From: Clostridia bacterium
GTDB lineage: Bacteria > Bacillota > Clostridia > Christensenellales > Aristaeellaceae
Assembly: GCA_017430225.1 (NCBI GenBank)
Contig: JAFRNK010000124.1
Coordinates: forward strand, 1 to 64,000
Direction: 5' to 3'
Length of the DNA stretch: 64,000 nt
Position 1 is the first letter of the stretch. The number at the start of each line of letters is the position of its first letter. Shown piece by piece: positions 23,821-32,482 of this stretch. The translations under genes were made by a program, and so were the position numbers. The notes under the pieces were generated by a model. The model was not told the DNA's origin. It searched no databases and was given only the letters and a program-made list of their open reading frames with translations.

Positions 23821-26784
23821 GTGCGGAATGGCTGGCGCGTGTGGGGGATCGCAGGGCTGCTGCTGGTGCTGCCTGTCATGATCTGCGTCTGCGCGTTTGC
23901 CCTGCCTGCCCAGTACAGCCGTTCTTATCCGGCGGCGCTGTGCGACAAGGCAGAGATGCTTCATCGGTCGGACGCGCCGCGGATCGTCGTGACCGGCGGC
24001 AGCGGCGCGGCGTTCGACATCGATTCCGATCTGCTCGAAAGCGAGTTTCCGGGATATAAGGCGGTCAACTTCGGCCTGTACGCCGGCCTGGGGACCACAG
24101 TCATGCTGGAACTGGCGCTGCCGGACTTGCGTGACGGGGATGTCGTCGTCTTCATGCCGGAAGTGAGCGCACAGACCCTGTCCGACTGGTTCGGCGCAGA
24201 GACGATGTGGCAGGCATCGGAAGAAAACCCGGCGCTGTTAACCCGTCTGGACGCCTCCCGCTTTGATGCGCTGCTGGCGGCCCTCCCGCGGTACGCGGCG
24301 CAGAAGGCGAGATTCGCCGTTTCTGGGAATGCGCCGCAGGGCGACCCGGTATACGCCAGGACTTCCTTCAGCGAAAAAGGCGATATCCTGCCGGCGCTTC
24401 GTCCCGCCAACCGGATGCCGGGCGGCCGGGATGTCAACACGCCGGTCGGTTTTGACAACGTCGGTCCGACTGATGAATTCATTGAGCGTGTGAACGCGTT
24501 TGTACGTGCCTGCCGGGATCGGGGCGTCCGGGTCTTCTTCCGCTTCTGCCCCATGAATGAAGCGGCAGTCGCTGAGGGTGCGACGGAGCAGACCGACGCT
24601 TTTGAGGAACAGGTGCGGAAAGCGCTGAATTGTGAAATCCTCGGCTCGGTGCAGCGCGCGGTGATGGAACCCGGTTGGTTTTTCGATACCAATTACCATC
24701 TGAACGCCGCAGGCGCAGCCCTGAATACGATCCTGCTCGCGGAGGAACTGAAAGCGGCCCTGGGAGACGAAACTCCCGTGTCCGCCGTCCTTCCTGATAT
24801 GCCGGTTTTTGAGAATGATACGGTCTTCGCCGGGAACGATCACGACGCTGACTGTTTCATTTATGAGGAACAGGACGGTACGCTGACGGTCACCGGACTG
24901 TCAGAAACGGGCTGCCAACGGGTTTCACTGACGGTGCCGGCCAGCCGGTCGGGCAAGGCGGTCACTGCGCTGGCAAAAGGTGTGTTTGCCGGCGCGGAGA
25001 ACCTGGAGTCCGTGACGCTGCAGGTGAGCCTGCACACCATCCAGGACGGCGCGTTCGCGGGCTGTGACCGGCTGCGGGAGATCATCCTGCTGCAGGGTGA
25101 TCCGGGATACTGCACCGTCGGCCCGGGACTTCTGGAAGGCACGGACGCCGTGGTCACGGTGCCGGCTGACCGCTACGGAAATTACTGCACCAACTATTTC
25201 TGGGCGGTTCACGCTTCCCGGCTGCGCCCCGCAGAGGGGCTGGAGACCGCGGTTGTACCGGCTGCATTGCCTGCTCCGGCGGCTGTTTCGGAGAAACCGA
25301 AATCAGCTTCCCGCATCACGTATGACGGCAACGGCGGCACGCTGCGGGGACAGGCGGGGGATTGTCTGACGCGGGACGTGACCTATGCCCATCGCCGCGA
25401 AAACACCCTGCAGGGCACTGTCTGGTTCCGCCGCGACGGCTGCACGCTGACCGGATGGAACACTGCGTCCGACGGCACAGGCATTTCAGTCGGGCTGGGC
25501 AGCAGGCATGATCCCGCTGACGGCGATATGCTGTACGCCCAATGGGAGGCGTGGAGCCCGGACGGTGATTTTGACTGGACTGTTACGGAAACAGCCGCAG
25601 CGGTGGCTGGCTGGCACGGCACAGCCGGAACCTGTGTGATCCCGGAGGAGCATGCGGGTCTGCCGGTACGCACCGTCTGCGCAGGCGCGTTCCGGGAACA
25701 GGCTTTCGTCAGGCTGGTGCTGCCGCCGTCCCTGAGGATGGTGGAGGAGGGGGCGTTCGCGGACTGCGCGATTGACACCCTCGTCCTGTATGACAGCCTG
25801 GACACGGTCAGCGGCGCGGGGTTCGCCGGCTGTGATTGCAGGACACTCCGCGTCAATGCCGCCGTCAGTCCGGTCTACAGCGGCAGCTATTTCGATACCT
25901 TCCAGGACAAGCTGGATTATCTGCGTACCCTGCGCGGACAGCGCAAACTGGTGCTGTCCTCCGGCTCCTCCGGCCGCTACGGCTATAATTCGGAGATGCT
26001 GGCGGAGGCGTTCCTGGACCTGGCCCCGGTCAACATGGGCGTTTACGCCTACACCAACGCCCTGCCGCAGCTCAGCCTGATCCTGCCGCTGGTGGAAGAA
26101 GGGGATATCCTGCTCTACGCGCCGGAGTTCGACGCGGTCCGGGAGCAGTTCTGCGTGAGCAATGCCCTGGACAAGGGCTTCTGGGCCATGATGGAGTCAG
26201 ACTACGACGCGGCTGCCGGGCTGGAGATGCGCGACTTCTCCTATGTGTTTGACAGCTTCGGGGAGTATCTGCGGGTCCGCAAAGGCATGCCCCGCCGCGG
26301 TTATGAGCTGAGCGCCTCCAATTATGACGATGACGGCAATTACTATGCGTTCAGTACGTACAATAAGTTCGGCGATTTCATCCTGCCCCGTCCCAACGGC
26401 GATACGGACGAACGGCTGCGCCACAACATCGCGGATTATACCCTGGACAGCTTTCCGCAGGGGACGGTGGAAGCGCTGAACGCCGCCCTGGCTCCATTCG
26501 CTGAAAAAGGCTTGACGGTCTGGTTCGGCTATACCCCCCGCAACAGCGCTTCCCTGACGGAGAAGAGCACCCCGGAAGCACGGGCCGGGCTGGAGGAATA
26601 CCTGCGGGAGACCCTGGCAGTGCCGGTGATCTCCCGGATGGAAGATTCTTTGATGCCAGGCCGGTATTTCTGGCTGATCGACAGCCATTTGAGCACGGAA
26701 GGCGCGCGCCTGCGCACGGAGGAGGTCATTCATGACCTGAGAGTAAAGATAGCGGAGCAAACAAAGGAGACTGAGAAGCCATGA
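23821..26784 (+). CDS. Tandem SGNH-hydrolase-like protein with leucine-rich and InlB-type repeats, MBOAT partner
   Basis: A 987-aa protein starting with GTG (Shine-Dalgarno GGGAGG). Order: membrane anchor (about 8-30); SGNH/AlgJ-like domain 1 (about 50-315, Ser61 in VVTGGSG, Asp289 and His293 in FFDTNYHLN); BspA-like leucine-rich segment (about 370-425); InlB-type repeat (about 498-576, ITYDGNGGTL to YAQWE); second leucine-rich segment (about 605-680); SGNH-like domain 2 (about 705-980, Ser716 in VLSSGSSG, His956 in LIDSHLS). The two SGNH domains align closely (GLYAGLG/GVYAYTN, GDVVVFMPE/GDILLYAPE). In domain 2 the acidic residue is displaced by two positions. Probably extracellular, handing acyl groups from the MBOAT protein to a glycan. 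The stop overlaps the GH2 start. Confidence 0.85.
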   Translation: MRNGWRVWGIAGLLLVLPVMICVCAFALPAQYSRSYPAALCDKAEMLHRSDAPRIVVTGGSGAAFDIDSDLLESEFPGYKAVNFGLYAGLGTTVMLELALPDLRDGDVVVFMPEVSAQTLSDWFGAETMWQASEENPALLTRLDASRFDALLAALPRYAAQKARFAVSGNAPQGDPVYARTSFSEKGDILPALRPANRMPGGRDVNTPVGFDNVGPTDEFIERVNAFVRACRDRGVRVFFRFCPMNEAAVAEGATEQTDAFEEQVRKALNCEILGSVQRAVMEPGWFFDTNYHLNAAGAALNTILLAEELKAALGDETPVSAVLPDMPVFENDTVFAGNDHDADCFIYEEQDGTLTVTGLSETGCQRVSLTVPASRSGKAVTALAKGVFAGAENLESVTLQVSLHTIQDGAFAGCDRLREIILLQGDPGYCTVGPGLLEGTDAVVTVPADRYGNYCTNYFWAVHASRLRPAEGLETAVVPAALPAPAAVSEKPKSASRITYDGNGGTLRGQAGDCLTRDVTYAHRRENTLQGTVWFRRDGCTLTGWNTASDGTGISVGLGSRHDPADGDMLYAQWEAWSPDGDFDWTVTETAAAVAGWHGTAGTCVIPEEHAGLPVRTVCAGAFREQAFVRLVLPPSLRMVEEGAFADCAIDTLVLYDSLDTVSGAGFAGCDCRTLRVNAAVSPVYSGSYFDTFQDKLDYLRTLRGQRKLVLSSGSSGRYGYNSEMLAEAFLDLAPVNMGVYAYTNALPQLSLILPLVEEGDILLYAPEFDAVREQFCVSNALDKGFWAMMESDYDAAAGLEMRDFSYVFDSFGEYLRVRKGMPRRGYELSASNYDDDGNYYAFSTYNKFGDFILPRPNGDTDERLRHNIADYTLDSFPQGTVEALNAALAPFAEKGLTVWFGYTPRNSASLTEKSTPEARAGLEEYLRETLAVPVISRMEDSLMPGRYFWLIDSHLSTEGARLRTEEVIHDLRVKIAEQTKETEKP

Positions 26785-29201
26785 GAAGGCTGGATTTCAA
26801 CACTGGTTGGACCTGTGAGCCGTTGAACGGGAGCGCTCCGGCGATTCCTGTGATTCTGCCGCACGACGCTATGCGTACGGAGCAGCGACTCCCCACCAGC
26901 CTCGGCGGAGGCAATATCGGCTGGTTCGAAGGCCTGGATTACCGTTACGAGAAGGTTTTTACGCTGCCGGAGGATCTGAAGGACAAACACCTGGAAATCC
27001 AGTTCGAAGGCGTGTACCACAATCCGGAAATCACGGTGAACGGGCAGCCGGCCGCGGCTCCGCCTTACGGATATACGGATTTCAATATCGACCTGGACGG
27101 ATTCATTAACCGGGAAGGCGAAAACCGCATCACTGTGATCGCGCACAATTCCGACCAGCCCAACTCCCGCTGGTATTCGGGCACGGGCATCTACCGTCCC
27201 GTATGGCTGTGGGAGGGTCCGGAACAGCACATCCTGATGGACGGCATCCGGGTTACCACCCTTTCCACAGCGCCGGCGCGCATCCGTGCGGAAGCCGCTG
27301 TCCTTGGGGAGGGCGAAGCGGAATTCCGCGTCATGGACGGTGATCGCTGCCTCGCTTCCGTTCAGGCACCGGTGCAGGACGGGAAAGCGGCTGCAGACCT
27401 GGCTGTGGAAAGCGCCGAGCTGTGGAGTCCGGAGCATCCGCGGCTCTACACACTGCGTGTTTCCTCCGGCGGCGATCGGGCGGAAACGGCATTCGGCATC
27501 CGTACCCTTGAATGGAATGCAGAGAAGGGGCTTGCGCTCAACGGCAAACGCGTCGTCCTGCGCGGCGCCTGCATCCACCACGACAACGGCGTGCTGGGCG
27601 CCTGCACCTATCCCGAGGCGGAAGAGCGCCGGGTGCGCATCCTGCAGGCGGCGGGATACAACGCCGTGCGTTCTGCCCACAACCCGGCGTCCCGGTATCT
27701 GCTGGAAGCATGCGACCGCCTGGGCATGCTGATGATGGACGAATACGTGGACTGCTGGTACATGCACAAAACGGAGCACGACTATGCTTCTTATGTGCCG
27801 GAGTGGTGGAAGAAGGACCTGGCCAGCCTGGTCGCGAAAGACTATAACCATCCCTGCGTGATCATGTATTCCACCGGCAACGAGGTGGCGGAGAGCGCGC
27901 AGGAGCGCGGCATCCGGCTGCAGCGCGATTTCACGGAATACCTGCACGGGCTCGATCTGACCCGGCCGGTGACCTGCGGCATCAACATCTTCTTCAATTT
28001 CCTGAGCAGTATGGGCTTCGGAGTATACAGCGACGAGAAGGCGCAGAAGCAGGCGAAGGAAACGGAGGAGAACGCGAAACGCCGGCAGGCGGCGCAGGCA
28101 CAGCCGAAAAAGAAGAAGTCCGTCGGCTCGGAGTTCTTCAACAATATGGCGGCCAGGCTGGGTACGGACTTCATGAAGTTCGGCGCATGGCTGCCGCCTT
28201 GTGACTGGAAGACGCGTGACGTCTTCTCCGCGATGGATGTCGCGGGCTACAACTACGGCAACTGGCGTTACAGCAAGGACTGCCGGAAATATCCTGACCG
28301 TCTGATCCTGGGATCCGAGACCCTGATCGGCGACGCGAGGCCCTTCTGGCAGATCGCGAAGGAGCACCCGCAGGTGATTGGCGATTTCGTCTGGGCCGGC
28401 TGGGACTATATCGGCGAGTGCGGCGGCGACAGCCCGGAATATGGCAGTTACCGCACCGAAGCGCAGGAAGACCGCATCCGCGGCGGTACCTGCCGCATCG
28501 ACGTGACGGGCAAACTGACGCCCGAGGTGGACTATACCCGTGTGGTGTTCGACCTGGAACCGGCTCCCCGCCTGGCGGTATCCCCGCCCAATGAGGAACA
28601 GAAACCCGTCCTGACCGGATGGCAGCTGACCCGGGCCATCCGCAGCTGGACTTATCCCGGCTGCGAGGGAAAACCCGCCCAGGTGGAGGTCTATTCCACC
28701 GACCGCCAGGTGCGCCTGACCCTCAACGGCAGGGTGATCGGCACGAAGAAGGTTCCGGACAGCTGCCGGGTGGTGTTTGACGTGCCGTATGAGCCGGGTG
28801 AACTCAGGGCGGAAGGCCTGACCAGTGCGGGCCAGGTGACCGGCAGCGACTGCCTGGTTACCGCGGGAGAGGAGACGTTCCTGCGCCTGGAGCCGGAAAC
28901 GATGGTCTGCCGTCCCGGTGGAATGGTCTGGCTGCGCATGCGCTATACGGACGAAAACGGAGAGACCAAACCCCTGGAGCGGCATACGGTCAGCGTATCA
29001 GCGGAAAACACCGAGATCATGGGCACGGCCAACGGCTGTACCTTCTTCCGGGGCAATTACGCGCAGGACAGCGTTCCCACGTATTTCGGCGAGGCCCAGG
29101 CGGTCGTCCGTGCCGGGCAGTCCGGCATCGTCCGGGTCACGGTGACCGACGGGGAACGCAGCGCGTCGGCTGAGATCGAGTGCAAGGAGACGGAAATATG
29201 A
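26781..29201 (+). CDS. Family 2 glycoside hydrolase (beta-galactosidase type)
   Basis: An 806-aa cytoplasmic-type enzyme: N-terminal jelly roll (1-150), Ig-like domain (150-245), TIM barrel (250-600) and C-terminal beta domains. The acid/base Glu368 is in STGNEVAE and the nucleophile Glu513 in LILGSETLIG. A Lys/Ala/Gln-rich insertion (about 416-448) interrupts the barrel between the two. No signal peptide. GH2 covers beta-galactosidase, beta-glucuronidase, beta-mannosidase and others; the SAHNP and GNE context fits galactosidases best. The start overlaps the SGNH gene and the stop overlaps the next gene, so all three are coupled. Confidence 0.92.
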   Translation: MRRLDFNTGWTCEPLNGSAPAIPVILPHDAMRTEQRLPTSLGGGNIGWFEGLDYRYEKVFTLPEDLKDKHLEIQFEGVYHNPEITVNGQPAAAPPYGYTDFNIDLDGFINREGENRITVIAHNSDQPNSRWYSGTGIYRPVWLWEGPEQHILMDGIRVTTLSTAPARIRAEAAVLGEGEAEFRVMDGDRCLASVQAPVQDGKAAADLAVESAELWSPEHPRLYTLRVSSGGDRAETAFGIRTLEWNAEKGLALNGKRVVLRGACIHHDNGVLGACTYPEAEERRVRILQAAGYNAVRSAHNPASRYLLEACDRLGMLMMDEYVDCWYMHKTEHDYASYVPEWWKKDLASLVAKDYNHPCVIMYSTGNEVAESAQERGIRLQRDFTEYLHGLDLTRPVTCGINIFFNFLSSMGFGVYSDEKAQKQAKETEENAKRRQAAQAQPKKKKSVGSEFFNNMAARLGTDFMKFGAWLPPCDWKTRDVFSAMDVAGYNYGNWRYSKDCRKYPDRLILGSETLIGDARPFWQIAKEHPQVIGDFVWAGWDYIGECGGDSPEYGSYRTEAQEDRIRGGTCRIDVTGKLTPEVDYTRVVFDLEPAPRLAVSPPNEEQKPVLTGWQLTRAIRSWTYPGCEGKPAQVEVYSTDRQVRLTLNGRVIGTKKVPDSCRVVFDVPYEPGELRAEGLTSAGQVTGSDCLVTAGEETFLRLEPETMVCRPGGMVWLRMRYTDENGETKPLERHTVSVSAENTEIMGTANGCTFFRGNYAQDSVPTYFGEAQAVVRAGQSGIVRVTVTDGERSASAEIECKETEI

Positions 29202-31096
29202 GCGGAAACGAAGCACGGTGGATCTGGTATCCCGGGGATCTGGAACTGTACCACGCCATGAAGCAGAATTTCTCCCGGGTGGAGCGCGGCTTTTCCTGGC
29301 CGGCTTTCTGGAAGAGTGAAGGTTTCCGAAACCGCGTGGTCTTCAGGCGGGAATATCAGCTGAAAGCGGAGACGTCTTTCACTGTGCTCACCGCGCCGGA
29401 CGCATCGGCTTTCGTGCGGATGAACGGCGGCAAATACCCGGTGGGGACGAAGATCGTCTGCGGTCCCGGTGCGGTTTCGGTCTCGGTGCATATCGGGCGC
29501 ATCAGCGGCGTGCCGGCGGTCTATATTCAGGGCGACGTGATTTGCTCCGATGACGGCTGGCTGGCGGAGGATTACTGCCAGCCCGCGGTTCCGGCGGCTT
29601 CCAACCGGTACTTTACGGAGCCTGACCGGCAGGTGGACGTCTGGCCTATGCGTGAAACGGTGTACGAACCGGTGAGCGTGGAAACGGTGAACGGCGGAAC
29701 GCTGTACACTTTTGAGACCGAGCTGACCGCATCGCTGGAAGTGATGCCCCTTCAGGCGGGCTTGGAGCCGCCGCTGGTTTACCTGGGGGAATCCCGGGCG
29801 GAAGCCCTGGATACGGCGCAGTGCTATTACTTCTGCCGTCCGGACGCTTTGACCCATCGCTGCCCGCGGCAGGCCCTGCGCTACGCTTTTCTGCCGGGCG
29901 TCGCGCCGGAATCGGCCAGGGTGCGCGCCATTCATCAGTTCGTGGATATCCCGGTGCGGGCTGCCTTCCAATGCGACGATGAAGAACTGAACCGCATTTT
30001 TGAGGTGGCTGTCCATACCTTCTCTTTGTGCTGCGACGTATTCTTCCTGGATGGGATCAAGCGTGACAAGTGGATCTGGGGCGGCGACGCCTACCAGTCC
30101 CTGTTCGTGAACCGGTATCTGACCGGTGACCGCGAGATCGAACAGCGCACGCTGACGGCGCTTCGTGGCAACGATCCCGTCACCACCCACGTCAATACCA
30201 TCGTGGATTACTCCCTGCTGTGGATCCTCAGCCTGCAGGAGCATTTCGACACGTACGGCGACCGGGAATACTTGGACCGCATGTGGCCGAAAGCGGAGAG
30301 CCTCATGGCTCTCTTGCTGGGCCAGCGGAACGAAGACGGATTCCTGATCGGCCGGGAGAAGGACTGGGTGTTCGTGGACTGGGCGGACTTTGACCGCGAC
30401 GGCCCGCTCTGCGCGGAGCAGATGTTCCTGGCGGCGGCTTTGGGTGTGATGGCCCGGTTCGCGCCGGAAGGCAAAAAGGAAGCCTACCAGGCGGAACAGA
30501 CGGAACTGCTGGAAAAGATCGAGCGCTGCTTCTGGGACGAGGAACAACGCGCGTATGTGGATTCCTGTACCTCCGGAAAACGCCACGTGACGCGGCACGC
30601 CAACATCCTGGCGATCGTCTTCGGCCTGGTGAGCCCCGAGCGCCAGCGCGTGCTCGCGGAATCCGTCCTGTTCAACAGCGCGGTCCCTGCCATCACGACG
30701 CCCTACTTCCGATTCTTCGAACTGGACGCGCTGTGCAGGCTCGGCTATCTGCGTGAAGTGCTGGAGGAGATCAAGGCCTACTGGGGCGGGATGCTGCATA
30801 TGGGCGCGGTGACCTTCTGGGAGGAGTTCGACCCCGGCCTGCCGCTCGAGCAGCAATATGCCATGTACGGCGATCCGTTCGGCAAAAGTCTCTGCCATGC
30901 CTGGGCAGCCAGCCCGATCTATCTGCTGGCCCGTTATTATGTAGGGCTCAGGCCGGATACCCAGGCGCCGGGCGGCTATGAGTGCCATCCGGCTGAAGGC
31001 TTTTTCCGTGAACTCGACTGCACGCTGCCTGTGGGCGGCCGGACCGTCCGAATCCGGATCCGGGACGGAAAAAACGCCGAAATATCGGAAGAATGA
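29198..31096 (+). CDS. Alpha-L-rhamnosidase-like (GH78-type) glycoside hydrolase
   Basis: A 632-aa protein: N-terminal beta-sandwich region (1-250) and an (alpha/alpha)6 barrel. The hallmark DGIKRDKWIWGGD at about residues 285-297 contains the likely catalytic acid, and YWGGMLHMGAVTFWEEFDPG with SLCHAWAASPIYLL are conserved. No signal peptide, hence probably cytoplasmic. The ATG at 29198 overlaps the GH2 stop; rhaB follows after a promoter. Release of rhamnose by this enzyme would feed RhaB-RhaA-RhaD directly downstream. Confidence 0.87.
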   Translation: MSGNEARWIWYPGDLELYHAMKQNFSRVERGFSWPAFWKSEGFRNRVVFRREYQLKAETSFTVLTAPDASAFVRMNGGKYPVGTKIVCGPGAVSVSVHIGRISGVPAVYIQGDVICSDDGWLAEDYCQPAVPAASNRYFTEPDRQVDVWPMRETVYEPVSVETVNGGTLYTFETELTASLEVMPLQAGLEPPLVYLGESRAEALDTAQCYYFCRPDALTHRCPRQALRYAFLPGVAPESARVRAIHQFVDIPVRAAFQCDDEELNRIFEVAVHTFSLCCDVFFLDGIKRDKWIWGGDAYQSLFVNRYLTGDREIEQRTLTALRGNDPVTTHVNTIVDYSLLWILSLQEHFDTYGDREYLDRMWPKAESLMALLLGQRNEDGFLIGREKDWVFVDWADFDRDGPLCAEQMFLAAALGVMARFAPEGKKEAYQAEQTELLEKIERCFWDEEQRAYVDSCTSGKRHVTRHANILAIVFGLVSPERQRVLAESVLFNSAVPAITTPYFRFFELDALCRLGYLREVLEEIKAYWGGMLHMGAVTFWEEFDPGLPLEQQYAMYGDPFGKSLCHAWAASPIYLLARYYVGLRPDTQAPGGYECHPAEGFFRELDCTLPVGGRTVRIRIRDGKNAEISEE

Positions 31097-31097
31097 C

Positions 31098-31126
31098 TTC
31101 CGCAGACTCGGATATTATGGTATACT
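31098..31126 (+). promoter_or_regulatory. Extended -10 promoter upstream of rhaB
   Basis: TATACT (31121-31126) with a TGG extension (31118-31120); the weak -35 TTCCGC is 17 nt upstream. It gives rhaBAD its own transcription start after the long glycosidase run. Confidence 0.55.
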
Positions 31127-31156
31127 GAATTATCGATCCGGAAAGGAGTTGATCAG

Positions 31157-32425
31157 TTGCATTACCTGGCGATTGACATCGGCGCGTCGTCCGGCCGGCA
31201 CATCGTTGGCTGGCAGGAGAACGGCGTTTTGCAGACGCGGGAGGTGTACCGCTTCCCGAACGGGGTCACTGAAGCGGACGGGCATCTGACCTGGGATATC
31301 GCCGCGCTGGAAAGTCATGTCCGGGCGGGCATCGACGCCGCGCTGCGCGAGTTTCCCGACATCGTGAGCCTGTCCGTGGATACCTGGGGCGTGGATTACG
31401 TGCTCATGGACGGCGACAGCCCCATTCTCCCCTGCTACGCCTATCGCGACGGCAGGACGGAAGCGGTGATCCCGCAAGTCCATGAAAAAATGGCTTTTGC
31501 GGAACTGTACGGCCGCACGGGCATTCAGTTCCAGCCCTTCAATACGGTTTACCAGCTGTATGCGGATAAGCTGGCCGGGCGCCTCGATAATGCCAGCGAT
31601 TTCCTGATGATCCCGGAATACCTGCTGTATAGGCTCTGCAGCGTGAAAAGCCACGAGTACACCAATGCCACTACAGGCGGCATGGTCAGCGCGGAAACGG
31701 GCGAATACGACGACGGGATCGTCCGCACGCTCGGCCTGCCCACTCGGTTCTTCAAGCCCCTGCAGCAGCCGGGCACGGTGATCGGGAAATACAAAGGCAT
31801 CGATTGCATGCTCTGCGCCACGCACGATACCGGCAGCGCGGTGGAGGGCATCCCGATGGAAGGGAACGAGCTGTACATCTCTTCCGGTACGTGGTCGCTG
31901 CTCGGCGTCAAGACGCCGAAGCCCCTGACGGACGCCGCGAGCATGGCTGCCAATTACAGCAACGAGGGCGGCGTGGGCTACAACCGCTACCAGAAGAATA
32001 TCATGGGCATGTGGCTGGTCAACCGCCTGCGGGCGGAACTGTGCCCGGACAAGCCCTGGAACGAGATCACGGCTGAGGCGGAGGAGAAGCATTTCGACCA
32101 CCTGGTGGACGCCAATGATCCCATCTTCCTGGCGCCGGAGAGCATGAAAGCCGCCTTTGACGCGAAACTGCCGCGCCCGCCCAAGTGTGTGGCGGGTTAC
32201 TTCCGCTGTGCCTACCGGTCCCTGGCGCAGAGCTATCGCCAGGCGATCGAGGAGATCGAGCGCAACACCGGCAAAACCTATGAAAAGCTGTATATCGTGG
32301 GCGGTGGGGCCAAGAACGGCTTCCTGAACCGACTGACGGAGGAAGCGACCGGCAAACGGGTCGTCGCGCTGCCGATCGAAGCGACCGCGCTGGGCAACCT
32401 GAGAATACAGCTGAAGAACCGCTGA
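31157..32425 (+). CDS. rhaB: Rhamnulokinase, apparently short at the C-terminus
   Basis: Phosphorylates L-rhamnulose with ATP. A FGGY-family sugar kinase of 422 aa: N-terminal phosphate loop AIDIGASSGRH, LSVDTWGVDYVLMD, ATHDTGSAVEGIP, SSGTWSLLG, and C-terminal adenosine motif IVGGGAKNGFLNRLTE. It starts with TTG at 31157 behind AAAGGAG at 8-nt spacing. Oddity: family members continue some 40-60 residues beyond the ATALGNL motif, whereas this protein stops nine codons after it (RIQLKNR) and no continuation is seen in other frames. It may be partly or fully inactive. Followed by rhaA and rhaD. Confidence 0.9.
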   Translation: MHYLAIDIGASSGRHIVGWQENGVLQTREVYRFPNGVTEADGHLTWDIAALESHVRAGIDAALREFPDIVSLSVDTWGVDYVLMDGDSPILPCYAYRDGRTEAVIPQVHEKMAFAELYGRTGIQFQPFNTVYQLYADKLAGRLDNASDFLMIPEYLLYRLCSVKSHEYTNATTGGMVSAETGEYDDGIVRTLGLPTRFFKPLQQPGTVIGKYKGIDCMLCATHDTGSAVEGIPMEGNELYISSGTWSLLGVKTPKPLTDAASMAANYSNEGGVGYNRYQKNIMGMWLVNRLRAELCPDKPWNEITAEAEEKHFDHLVDANDPIFLAPESMKAAFDAKLPRPPKCVAGYFRCAYRSLAQSYRQAIEEIERNTGKTYEKLYIVGGGAKNGFLNRLTEEATGKRVVALPIEATALGNLRIQLKNR

Positions 32426-32482
32426 TCCAAATGAATCGTAAAACCAAAGAGCATGGTTTTCAATAAATGGAGGGAAATGAAC

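Noticed and set aside
26730..28985. A 751-codon open frame opposite the GH2 gene
   Set aside because: No family motif; an Arg/His/Val-rich composition typical of antisense shadows. GH2 motifs lie on the plus strand.
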